DNA of 64,000 bases from Lachnospiraceae bacterium (GTDB taxonomy: Bacteria > Bacillota > Clostridia > Lachnospirales > Lachnospiraceae), in assembly GCA_900753305.1 (NCBI GenBank), contig CAADYR010000126.1, positions 1-64,000 on the forward strand, in the 5' to 3' direction. A program made the translations under genes and the position numbers. Positions 36,964 to 45,447 of the stretch are shown here, one piece after another. Below the pieces are notes generated by a model that saw only the letters and a program-made list of their open reading frames with translations, did not search any database and was not told the DNA's origin. Numbering within the stretch: the first letter of the stretch is position 1; each line of letters starts with the position of its first letter.

Positions 36964-38499
36964 ATGGTTATTAAAATGAGTGAAGGACGTATCCAAAATT
37001 CAGTTAAAAATATGGTATTTGGTTTTATGTATCAGATTATGACACTGATTATGAGCTTCGTCTCAAGAACCGTATTCATAAGAACATTAGGAACTGAATA
37101 TTTAGGACTGAATGGAATATTTACAGATGTTTTATCACTGTTATCCATGGCCGATCTGGGATTTGGAACAGCGATGGCATACAGCTTTTATAAGCCACTG
37201 GCAGAGCATGATGAAGAGAAAATAGCGTCTTTGGTACAATTTTATAAAAAGGTATATAATATCATCGCGGCTGCAGTATTGATTCTGGGACTGGCCTGTG
37301 TACCTTTTTTGAAATATTTTGTTAATACAGAACAGGATATTCCTGATCTTACAGCCTATTATCTGGTTTCACTTGCTAATGTAGTGATTTCCTATTTATT
37401 TGTGTACAAGACTACATTGATGACAGCAGATCAAAAAGATTATAAAATTGTCAATATAAGAATGTGGTTTACTTTCTTTAAGACATTAGTACAGATCCTT
37501 GTACTGATATTTACTGCTAATTATATGGCATACATAATTGTAGGAGTATTGTCACAGTTCCTGAACAATTTTATTGCGTCCAGAAAAACGGAAAAAGAGT
37601 ACCCATATATTAATGACAGGAAAAAGCAAAGTGGGATTGAGAAGGAAATTGGAAAGCAGATTTTTGGTAATATGAAGTCTGTTTTTATTTATAAATTAAG
37701 TGGGACATTATTTTCAGCTACCGATAATCTGATCATTTCAATGATTATAGGAACTGCAGCCGTAGGATTATATTCAAATTACTTAATGCTAAGTAATAAA
37801 TTGCTGTTAATAGAACAAATTGTGTTTTCTTCACTTGTTGCCAGCATCGGTAATGTGATCGTGAAGGAGAAACCGGAGAAACGTCTGCAGATATTTCAAT
37901 CAATGCAGTCAGTAAGCTTTATTTTTTGTGGTATTATTACCTCTGCATTCTGTTTACTTGCCAGTGATGTAGTTACAGTCTGGCTTGGAAAAGAATTTGT
38001 ATTTTCAACCGATGTTATTATTGCAGTGACCTTGAATACTTATTTTTCCTGTGTGTTACAGCCATTGTGGATATACCGGGATGCGACAGGATTATACATG
38101 AAGACCAAATATATGATGTTGATAGGAGCAGTATTAAATATAGTATTGTCCGTTGTTCTGGGAAATATGATAGGAATAACAGGAATTATTATTGCATCGG
38201 CAATATCCAGAATATGCACATATTTCTGGTATGAACCTCAATTACTTTTTAAGGAATATTTCAATCAGGGTGCATCTAAATATTTTTTATCTATTCTTTT
38301 GAATGTATTTCTGGTGTGCATAACAGTAATTGTTTTATCAAAGGGATTTGCCTTTCTTAAAGTGTATAGTTGGTATACACTTATTATAAAGGGTATAATC
38401 ATAGGCAGTTGTTGTAGCGTAATTTTTATTCTTGCATATTGTAGAACACAGGGATTTCAACTTATTATAAATAAGGTGAGAGCAATATTAAGAAGATAA
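36964..38499 (+). CDS. Wzx-like polysaccharide flippase
   Basis: 511 residues with about 12-14 membrane helices. GTEYLGLNGIFTDVLSLLSMADLGFG and SGTLFSATDNLIIS-type segments are typical of the polysaccharide transport (Wzx/RfbX) family. It would flip lipid-linked repeats to the outer face for the Wzy-like polymerase. GAGGGAGC precedes ATG 36964; a second in-frame ATG at 36976 is possible. Only one flippase and one polymerase were found, so the locus looks like a single Wzx/Wzy system. Confidence 0.9.
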   Translation: MVIKMSEGRIQNSVKNMVFGFMYQIMTLIMSFVSRTVFIRTLGTEYLGLNGIFTDVLSLLSMADLGFGTAMAYSFYKPLAEHDEEKIASLVQFYKKVYNIIAAAVLILGLACVPFLKYFVNTEQDIPDLTAYYLVSLANVVISYLFVYKTTLMTADQKDYKIVNIRMWFTFFKTLVQILVLIFTANYMAYIIVGVLSQFLNNFIASRKTEKEYPYINDRKKQSGIEKEIGKQIFGNMKSVFIYKLSGTLFSATDNLIISMIIGTAAVGLYSNYLMLSNKLLLIEQIVFSSLVASIGNVIVKEKPEKRLQIFQSMQSVSFIFCGIITSAFCLLASDVVTVWLGKEFVFSTDVIIAVTLNTYFSCVLQPLWIYRDATGLYMKTKYMMLIGAVLNIVLSVVLGNMIGITGIIIASAISRICTYFWYEPQLLFKEYFNQGASKYFLSILLNVFLVCITVIVLSKGFAFLKVYSWYTLIIKGIIIGSCCSVIFILAYCRTQGFQLIINKVRAILRR

Positions 38500-38558
38500 T
38501 GAGAGCAAGATGGGATAATTGTAGGAGAAAGCATATTTAAAGGGAGAGCAGGATTCGT

Positions 38559-40844
38559 ATGAGGGGTTTAAAAAAGGGCTTTTATATCATAGTTTTCTTT
38601 ATGGCATGTATTTTGATAAAAAATATCAGTCTGGCAGAATCAGGTATAGCTTTGACAACTGATAATCTAAGCAATATATCAAATTATCAGGAAGGCAGTT
38701 ATCAAAGCTGGGGAGGAGCATATGAACCATCCAAGGGAAAACTATGCTCAAAATCAAGTTATATTACAGACAAAAATATTTACTATATTGCAGTAAATGA
38801 TTCCAGGATCAAGTTAACGATATCGGAGTTCAGTGTGGATGGGCAATGGATCAGGTATTCTAATGGATATCAGAATGGCAGTCAGTTTGAAAAGCAGGCT
38901 GGAACTGCCTATATTAAAATTACAGTTTATAGTGAAGTATGGGGAACAGATATCAAGTCGCTTTTTAATAACGGATTGACAATTGGATTTAGTGATACAG
39001 CAATTGAAGAAGATACGATACCAAAAGAGGCATTAAAGGAAGCGGATTTTAATAAAGGCGAAAACTGGAAACCAGGTTGTTATGCAGCCCAGACCGGACT
39101 GTTTAGTATTGCTCAGGATAAAATTGCCTATTATTCGTACTGCATACCTGATTCGGATGTCTATTCTGTGAATTTACCCGGAGGATATCTGAATCTTAAC
39201 ATAGTAGAATTGGATGATAATGAAAAGGTTATCAAAAGTACAGACCTGCAGAGTGGGCAGCATTGGCAGAAACAAAATGGTACAAGTAAAATTGCATTAA
39301 CAGTCAGTAGAAGTGACCAAAAGAATACGTCATATGAGGAGTATAAAAATATAATTTCAAATTATCAAAATTTTGGATTGCAGGCATACAATAAATACTA
39401 TGCAAATTCTAAAATGAAGCAGGTATCTGCCGGTGATTTTGTAAACCAGATGAATGTAGGATGGAATCTGGGAAATTCTCTGGACTCAAAATGTGTCAAC
39501 GGTACAAGGGGGCTGGATGCTTATACCAATCAGGAACTGAACTGGGGAAATCCTTATATAAGCAAGGATTTGATTGATTATGTAGCACAGTCTGGAATTA
39601 ATACAATCAGAATTCCTGTTACCTGGTATTATAATACCGGTATTGATGAGAATGGAAATCTGGTTGTAGGTTCACAGTGGCTTGCAAGAGTTCAGGAAGT
39701 TGTGGACTATGCAATAGCCAATAATATGTACGTGATACTCAATTCTCATCATGACCAGCCTGTATTATATGCAGGTGTATCAGAAGATAAAATGCAGACA
39801 GTGTTAAAAAACACGGAGAATCTCTGGAAACAGATAGCGGATTATTTTAAAGATTATGATGAACACTTGATATTTGAAGGATTCAATGAAATCGATAATC
39901 TGGAAAAAAGCTGGAATTATGGAGAAACAGCAGCAGATCAGATGAATCGTATGAATCAGACCTTTGTTAATACGGTTAGAAATACAGGTGGAAATAACAC
40001 CTATAGAATTTTAATGGTGCCAACGTTATTGGATGGAATTACCAATGATATATTAAAGGCATTTATTCTGCCTTCCGATGTGACAGAAAATAGAATTATA
40101 ATACAGGTTCATTCATATTCCCAAAAATATTGTGAAGACATAGAAGAAACATTTGCAGAACTTGAAAGATTTTCCGAAGAAAAAGGAGCACCGGTAATAA
40201 TTGGAGAATTCGGTACGACGACATCTTTTGTCTCAGAAACTCTTCGGGAAATGCATGCATCCAATTTTGTCGCAAGAGCTGCAGAGCATGGAATAAAATG
40301 TATATGGTGGGATAATGGTTCGAATTATGCAATTATAGATAGAAGGAATTTGAACAATTCCAATATTGCGATGATAAATGCACTGCTTGCAGGTTCAAAG
40401 GGAGTTGCATACCAGTCTGTGAACTCAGGAAAAATGAACCAGGCAGGACAATTTGAATATAAAATGCCTGATTTAAAGACAGGGGCGGTTGGGGCTGCTT
40501 ACTGGGGAACAATTACGACATCAGCAATTTCCTGGAAAAATTCAGGAACGGGAAAATGTATGATCAGTCTATCGTCTCAGGCAGAAGCATCAGATGTATG
40601 GATTCAACGTATTCTGTTCTATGCTGCAGATGGAGCATATATAGAAGGAAAGGAAATACAGAAAAAAGATATATTTGTAGATATACCTGCAAATACAGCA
40701 TACATCAGAGTGTCATTAAATAGCCCATACAGGAATATATCGTGGGAAAATTATATGGCATATTTACAAAACGGAAAGTTGATTTTAATGGTATCTGATA
40801 CAGATACTAATAAGTTACAGGCAGTTTCAGTTTTATCAAAGTAG
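38559..40844 (+). CDS. Secreted GH5-type glycoside hydrolase with repeated accessory modules
   Basis: 761 residues. A signal peptide (about 1-27) is followed by two related beta-rich modules (about 30-150 and 160-280), then a GH5 catalytic domain (about 295-615) starting MNVGWNLGNSLDSK. The acid/base Glu is in FEGFNEID (E444) and the nucleophile in IIGEFGTT (E550). A third related module closes the protein (SWENYMAYLQNGKLILMV). GH5 enzymes cleave beta-linked glucans or mannans. Inside a biosynthetic locus it may trim or release the polymer made here. No sorting signal is seen. Confidence 0.88.
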   Translation: MRGLKKGFYIIVFFMACILIKNISLAESGIALTTDNLSNISNYQEGSYQSWGGAYEPSKGKLCSKSSYITDKNIYYIAVNDSRIKLTISEFSVDGQWIRYSNGYQNGSQFEKQAGTAYIKITVYSEVWGTDIKSLFNNGLTIGFSDTAIEEDTIPKEALKEADFNKGENWKPGCYAAQTGLFSIAQDKIAYYSYCIPDSDVYSVNLPGGYLNLNIVELDDNEKVIKSTDLQSGQHWQKQNGTSKIALTVSRSDQKNTSYEEYKNIISNYQNFGLQAYNKYYANSKMKQVSAGDFVNQMNVGWNLGNSLDSKCVNGTRGLDAYTNQELNWGNPYISKDLIDYVAQSGINTIRIPVTWYYNTGIDENGNLVVGSQWLARVQEVVDYAIANNMYVILNSHHDQPVLYAGVSEDKMQTVLKNTENLWKQIADYFKDYDEHLIFEGFNEIDNLEKSWNYGETAADQMNRMNQTFVNTVRNTGGNNTYRILMVPTLLDGITNDILKAFILPSDVTENRIIIQVHSYSQKYCEDIEETFAELERFSEEKGAPVIIGEFGTTTSFVSETLREMHASNFVARAAEHGIKCIWWDNGSNYAIIDRRNLNNSNIAMINALLAGSKGVAYQSVNSGKMNQAGQFEYKMPDLKTGAVGAAYWGTITTSAISWKNSGTGKCMISLSSQAEASDVWIQRILFYAADGAYIEGKEIQKKDIFVDIPANTAYIRVSLNSPYRNISWENYMAYLQNGKLILMVSDTDTNKLQAVSVLSK

Positions 40845-40886
40845 TTCTGGTAAGGGCTCTTAGATACAGATGGGGGAGCAAACGGC

Positions 40887-41858
40887 GTGGAAAACAAAAT
40901 TAGTATTATTGTACCAATATATAATGTAGAACAATTTCTTGAGGAATGTGTAAAAAGTATTTTGAATCAGACATATCAGGATTTGGAGGTTATTCTGGTC
41001 AATGATGGTTCTACAGACAGAAGCAGCGAAATATGTGATGAATTGGCGGCTACAGACGGGAGAATTATTGTATTTCATCAAAATAACCAGGGAACTTCGG
41101 AAGCCAGAAATACCGGATTAAAACTGGCAACAGGGCAATATATTGGCTTTGTAGATTCTGATGATGTGATTCATCCCAATATGTATGAATGGCTGATGGC
41201 AGCATTACAGGAGGAAAAGGCAGAAGTTGCAATTTGTCATGAACGGGCTTTTTATGATAGAAATTGCAATTTTGATGAAATGGATCTAAAACATATCGAA
41301 AAGGTAGAAGATAGAGAACAGTTATTTTCCCATTTTATGGACGTATGGACTGGACCCATTAATTTTGTATGGAATAAGTTATATAGGCGGGAGTTATTTG
41401 ATGGTATAAGATTTCAAAAAGGAATAAAAATGGAAGATATGTTTATTCAGGTGGATGTTCTGCAAAGAGTGACAAAGGCTGTGTGGATAACAGAGGCTCT
41501 TTATGGATATCGACAACGTAATGGCAGCATCATGAACTCGGATCATGATGATATCTACATTTATTGGGCGGAGGCTCTTATGCATCAAAGAACAGTAATT
41601 TATGAGACGCACATGGAGAAATTAGCGTTAAAAAGTGATGTATATACATTAAAAATGTTAGTCAGACTGCAATATAAAGCTCAAAAAGAAGGAAAAAAAG
41701 AAATAAGAAAAAAATTATATCAGACATACAGTAAAAAAATAAAGCTTAAAAAGAGGTGGGACAAGAAGTCCATAAGAGAGAGAGCCCCTGTATATTTGGC
41801 AAGGCTTAACTGGCCGTTATGCTATATGTGCATAAGGATAGCAGATAAGAGGGGGTAA
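40887..41858 (+). CDS. GT2 glycosyltransferase
   Basis: 323 residues. ISIIVPIYNVEQFLEECVKS, VILVNDGSTDRSSEIC and the metal site FVDSDDVIHPNMYEW define it. The start is GTG with GGGGGAGC upstream. It is closely related along its whole length to the next gene (shared WNKLYRREL, LYGYRQRNGSIM), so the pair arose by duplication. The C-terminus is basic with a hydrophobic end. Confidence 0.9.
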   Translation: MENKISIIVPIYNVEQFLEECVKSILNQTYQDLEVILVNDGSTDRSSEICDELAATDGRIIVFHQNNQGTSEARNTGLKLATGQYIGFVDSDDVIHPNMYEWLMAALQEEKAEVAICHERAFYDRNCNFDEMDLKHIEKVEDREQLFSHFMDVWTGPINFVWNKLYRRELFDGIRFQKGIKMEDMFIQVDVLQRVTKAVWITEALYGYRQRNGSIMNSDHDDIYIYWAEALMHQRTVIYETHMEKLALKSDVYTLKMLVRLQYKAQKEGKKEIRKKLYQTYSKKIKLKKRWDKKSIRERAPVYLARLNWPLCYMCIRIADKRG

Positions 41859-41861
41859 TTT

Positions 41862-42818
41862 ATGAGAGAGAGCAGAATCAGTGTAGTCGTACCTGTCTAT
41901 AATGTGGAAAACTATTTAAATGAGTGTTTAGAGAGCATTTTACAACAGACGTATCATGAACTTGAGGTCATACTTGTTGATGATGGATCAACAGATAGAA
42001 GTGGAGAGTTGTGTGAGGAATGGAAAAAGAAAGATAAGCGGATTCAGGTGATCCATCAGAGCAATCAGGGATTATCAGAAGCAAGAAATAGAGGATTAGA
42101 GCATATTACAGGTAAATATGTTGCATTTGTGGACTCGGATGATATTCTGCATCCTCAAATGTATGAGCATTTGGCAGATGCATTGCAGGCGGAGCAGGCA
42201 GATGTTGCAATTTGTAAGGAAACCTTGTTTTGGGGTGACAAACCACAATTTAAGTGTGGTGACAGGTGTGAGATACGGGCAGTAGAGGATAAAATACGAT
42301 TATTAACGCATATGACAGATGATTGGATCACTACGATCGATGTTGTGTGGAACAAACTCTATAAAAAGGAATTACTGGAAGGAATATGTTTTCCCAAAGG
42401 AAAATTGTCGGAAGATGTATATTTCCAGATAGACGTATTATTGCGGGCAAGTAAGGCTGTATGGCTGGATGAGAAACTATACGGATACAGACAAAGAACA
42501 GGAAGCATTATGCATCAGGATGGAAAAATTTATACAGCATGTGCGGAGGCATTGATCTATCAGAGAAACAGGATATATGAACAAAACATAGTTCAACTGA
42601 TGCCAATATTTGATTCGTATCTGTTAAGAAAAATTGCACATATGAGGTTAGAAGCATCGCATCAGAAAATGAGAGAAAGTGCAAAAGAACTGAAAGGTAT
42701 ATATCAAAATTTGTATCATGGAGTAGATAAGGAAAGGTTTTCTGTGAAGGACAGGATCAATACATATCTGGCAAGATATATGTGGTGGATATATTGCATA
42801 ATTCATATTATGCAATAA
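41862..42818 (+). CDS. GT2 glycosyltransferase (paralogue of the preceding gene)
   Basis: 318 residues. ISVVVPVYNVENYLNECLES, VDDGSTDRSGELC and FVDSDDILHPQMYEH are the GT2 elements. WNKLYKKELL and LYGYRQRTGSIM match the upstream paralogue. It starts 3 bp after it and is the last gene of the polysaccharide run; an AT-rich gap with a new promoter follows. Confidence 0.9.
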   Translation: MRESRISVVVPVYNVENYLNECLESILQQTYHELEVILVDDGSTDRSGELCEEWKKKDKRIQVIHQSNQGLSEARNRGLEHITGKYVAFVDSDDILHPQMYEHLADALQAEQADVAICKETLFWGDKPQFKCGDRCEIRAVEDKIRLLTHMTDDWITTIDVVWNKLYKKELLEGICFPKGKLSEDVYFQIDVLLRASKAVWLDEKLYGYRQRTGSIMHQDGKIYTACAEALIYQRNRIYEQNIVQLMPIFDSYLLRKIAHMRLEASHQKMRESAKELKGIYQNLYHGVDKERFSVKDRINTYLARYMWWIYCIIHIMQ

Positions 42819-42848
42819 GACAAAAAAAGTTAAAATTAACATAAACTG

Positions 42849-42877
42849 TTGCCTTTTTAAAATGTATATTGTAAGAT
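42849..42877 (+). promoter_or_regulatory. Probable promoter of the surface-protein gene
   Basis: TTGCCT (42849-42854), a 17-bp spacer and TAAGAT (42872-42877) lie about 40 bp before ATG 42918. Confidence 0.5.
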
Positions 42878-42917
42878 AAAAGTACTATTGAGAGATATGA
42901 GGGGAGAGTAATTTAAT

Positions 42918-45167
42918 ATGAAACGAAAATTTGGAGGAGTAATTGTAAAAAAAGCAATTGTTACTGCTATGACAATCATGCTGTTAGGCAATTCTGTATT
43001 GTCAGTCAGAGCTGAGGAAGTAGTACCAATAACTACGCAGCAGGAAGTACAACAAGAGGAATCTGCGGGAACGAATGGCAGTATGCAGGTTCAGGAAGAA
43101 CAGGCAGCAGAGTCCGTTCAGGAAGAATCGGTAGAAGAGTATGCAGAGGAACAGATTCAGGAAGAACAGAGTGTTCAAACAGAATCCGGGGTAACTGCAG
43201 AAGAGATAGAAAAGGCTGTAAATGAGGCAGAAGAAGCAGCGTCACAGGCTGTAGAGACAGTAGAGCAGGTAAAGGAAGAGTATGCTTCCATACAGAGTGA
43301 AGCAGAAGAAAAGAAAGACGATCTGGTTCAGGCGGCAGAACAGGTTCAGACAAATGCGGATGAACTGGAAGAGGAAGTAAAGAACAGTCTTATTGTGAAA
43401 AAGAATGATGACGGAACAGAACAATACGAAGTCATTGTGGGAAATAAGAAGTCAGAGGATGGCACTATAGAGTCTATCACAATGCAGCAATATGTAGATG
43501 TACAGACTGAGATTGCCCAATCTGTAAAAGAAGAATTGGAGAAAGCATTAAGTGAAGATGCTGAGGACGAAAAAATAGTAGAGTATGCAGAAGCTGTGAA
43601 AGAGGCGGCAAAAGGAGTATACAATGCAGCATGGATGGCAGAACAGGCATACTCCAAGGCAGAAAAGAATTTAAAAGAAGAAATTAAAAAGTATAATGTA
43701 TATGCAAAAGCATATGGATATGAATTACTGGAGTATAATGGAGAAATTTTAGAATATACACAGGAAGAACAACAGCAACTGCTCGATCAGACAGGATTGA
43801 ATGAGGATACAGAGGATATTCGTAAAGACCTTGCTTCTATAACCGGTACTGACTTACAGGAACAAAAAGATGTGATAGAGCAGGCGAAAACAACGGTAGA
43901 TGATGCAAAAGAAACATATGAGAATGTTCAGCAGGTGGCAGAAAGCCTGCAGCAGAGTGTTGAAGCAGCGGAAAATGTTCTGCAGGATGAGGATACTGAC
44001 ACTGTGAAGGCAGGATCTGTTGCAATACTTGTAAATGCTACACAGCAACAGATTGAACAGGCTCAAAATGATATAGAACAGGCACAGCAGAAATACGAAA
44101 CAGCCAAAAGTGAATTAGATGATATTCTGGCGTCAGTAAAGGGCTGTGTACCGAATCTTTCCTCTCTGAAGTTGGAACTTACAAAAAAAATTGCAGCAAT
44201 GGGCAATGCTAAGAAGGATCTGAATAAGGTACAGGAAAGAAAAAAAGCAGCAGTAAGTTATTCTAACTGGGCAGGCCAGTTGGTAAAGGCAGGTCAGGGA
44301 CAGATTACAACGGGAGTATATGGACAGCTAAAGGGTGACAAACAGGCTGGTTCTGATATTAATGATACAAACGGTAAAGAATTCGATATTGGAGATGAAA
44401 ATGTTGTAACTCGTGACGAATCCAATTTTGCGAAAGTTTCCAAGGATGATAGTATAGAAGTTCCTTATGAAATATTCAAAGCATATGTTGCAGCTTTATA
44501 TGACAGACATAATGATAATGGGGATCTGATCTTATATGTTTCATCAAATCAAAGAGATGGTCTGGGCATTTCTACTTCCGGGACGATGAAAGAAATTTAT
44601 TGGCAGTACGATCCGGAAACCAGACAGATCATACCAGACAGTATGTTTGTGAAGACATCAGAAACGGATGCATTACCGGAATGGATGACCAGAGAGGGCA
44701 GTATTTATTTTAAAGGTTATACATTTAAACATGAGAATGATGGAACTTATCATATAGATGGCCATCTGTGTAAAGCGAAAAAACCAGAGACTCCGGAGGA
44801 ACCGAGTACAACCCCGGAGGAACCGAGTACAACCCCGGAGGAACCGAGTACAACCCCGGAGGAACCAGGTACAACACCTGAAACACCAGGTACAACACCT
44901 TCATCAGAATCAAGCAATGACAACACTGTGATCGATGAACCGATTGTTCCATTAGCAGATGAAATTACTGTGATTAATGATATAGAAGTTCCTTTGGAAG
45001 AATCAATATCATCAGACGTTGTCAGGATTGAGGAGGAAGAGGTTCCTTTATCTGATTCCGTACCAAAGACAGGAGATGAATCCAGGAATGCATTACCATT
45101 CTTGATCATTAGTTTAAGTGCAATTTCAGTCTCTCTTCTTTCTAAATTCAGAAGAAAAGATAGTTAA
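42918..45167 (+). CDS. Sortase-type cell-wall-anchored coiled-coil protein
   Basis: 749 residues. A signal peptide (about 1-31, ending SVLSVRA) leads into Glu/Gln/Ala-rich sequence with long coiled-coil stretches (about 90-150 and 290-430). A globular region without a recognised domain (about 440-610) is followed by a Pro-Thr-Glu repeat linker and a sorting signal: VPKTGD, a hydrophobic helix and the tail KFRRKDS. The motif is an LPxTG variant with Val first. No sortase gene is in the window. It may be an adhesin or matrix anchor. The next gene, a secreted transglutaminase-like protein, is controlled by c-di-GMP. Confidence 0.85.
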   Translation: MKRKFGGVIVKKAIVTAMTIMLLGNSVLSVRAEEVVPITTQQEVQQEESAGTNGSMQVQEEQAAESVQEESVEEYAEEQIQEEQSVQTESGVTAEEIEKAVNEAEEAASQAVETVEQVKEEYASIQSEAEEKKDDLVQAAEQVQTNADELEEEVKNSLIVKKNDDGTEQYEVIVGNKKSEDGTIESITMQQYVDVQTEIAQSVKEELEKALSEDAEDEKIVEYAEAVKEAAKGVYNAAWMAEQAYSKAEKNLKEEIKKYNVYAKAYGYELLEYNGEILEYTQEEQQQLLDQTGLNEDTEDIRKDLASITGTDLQEQKDVIEQAKTTVDDAKETYENVQQVAESLQQSVEAAENVLQDEDTDTVKAGSVAILVNATQQQIEQAQNDIEQAQQKYETAKSELDDILASVKGCVPNLSSLKLELTKKIAAMGNAKKDLNKVQERKKAAVSYSNWAGQLVKAGQGQITTGVYGQLKGDKQAGSDINDTNGKEFDIGDENVVTRDESNFAKVSKDDSIEVPYEIFKAYVAALYDRHNDNGDLILYVSSNQRDGLGISTSGTMKEIYWQYDPETRQIIPDSMFVKTSETDALPEWMTREGSIYFKGYTFKHENDGTYHIDGHLCKAKKPETPEEPSTTPEEPSTTPEEPSTTPEEPGTTPETPGTTPSSESSNDNTVIDEPIVPLADEITVINDIEVPLEESISSDVVRIEEEEVPLSDSVPKTGDESRNALPFLIISLSAISVSLLSKFRRKDS
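44793..44897 (+). repeat. 21-bp tandem repeats coding for a PEEPSTT linker
   Basis: Three exact copies of CCGGAGGAACCGAGTACAAC(C) start at 44793, 44814 and 44835, with two degenerate copies at 44856 and 44877. They encode PEEPSTT units, a wall-spanning linker, and could change copy number by slippage. Confidence 0.9.
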
Positions 45168-45214
45168 AATGTATTAAATACACGAAAAATTCAATAAACA
45201 GTACCAAATTCCTA

Positions 45215-45243
45215 TATACAGTCGGATTTTTACATCATATAAT
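45215..45243 (+). promoter_or_regulatory. Promoter of the c-di-GMP riboswitch transcript
   Basis: TATACA (45215-45220), a 17-bp spacer and TATAAT (45238-45243) lie about 18 bp before the aptamer. Confidence 0.6.
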
Positions 45244-45260
45244 GTAATAGAAAAGAGAAA

Positions 45261-45385
45261 AAGGCAAACTTATTGAAAGATAAGGACGCAAAGCCAAGGG
45301 TCTAAAGTGAGAACACAATGACAGCCGGTTGCCGAGAATGAGGAATTGAGTCTCGCTTTGCGTTTACATGCGAAGCGGGACTTTT
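45261..45385 (+). promoter_or_regulatory. Class I cyclic-di-GMP riboswitch (GEMM-I) with terminator
   Basis: The aptamer (45261-45337) has the closing pair GGCAA/TTGCC (45263-45267, 45329-45333), a hairpin CTTAT-T-GAAA-G-ATAAG with the GAAA tetraloop, the core GGACGCAAAGCC and the CAGCCGG receptor strand. A 13-bp terminator follows (45350-45362 with 45369-45381, then TTTT). ACGCAAAGC of the aptamer core (45286-45294) is perfectly complementary to GCTTTGCGT (45355-45363) in the left terminator arm. Ligand-bound aptamer should therefore free the terminator, making this an OFF switch. Confidence 0.93.
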
Positions 45386-45447
45386 GTCGTTCTTGGGATA
45401 TTTTCTAACGAGGATATAATCCTGGCAAAGAAAGGAGCACCAAGAAA

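Noticed and set aside
44793..44897. Direct repeats as a possible CRISPR
   Set aside because: The 21-bp units are contiguous without spacers and are in frame with a wall-linker repeat.
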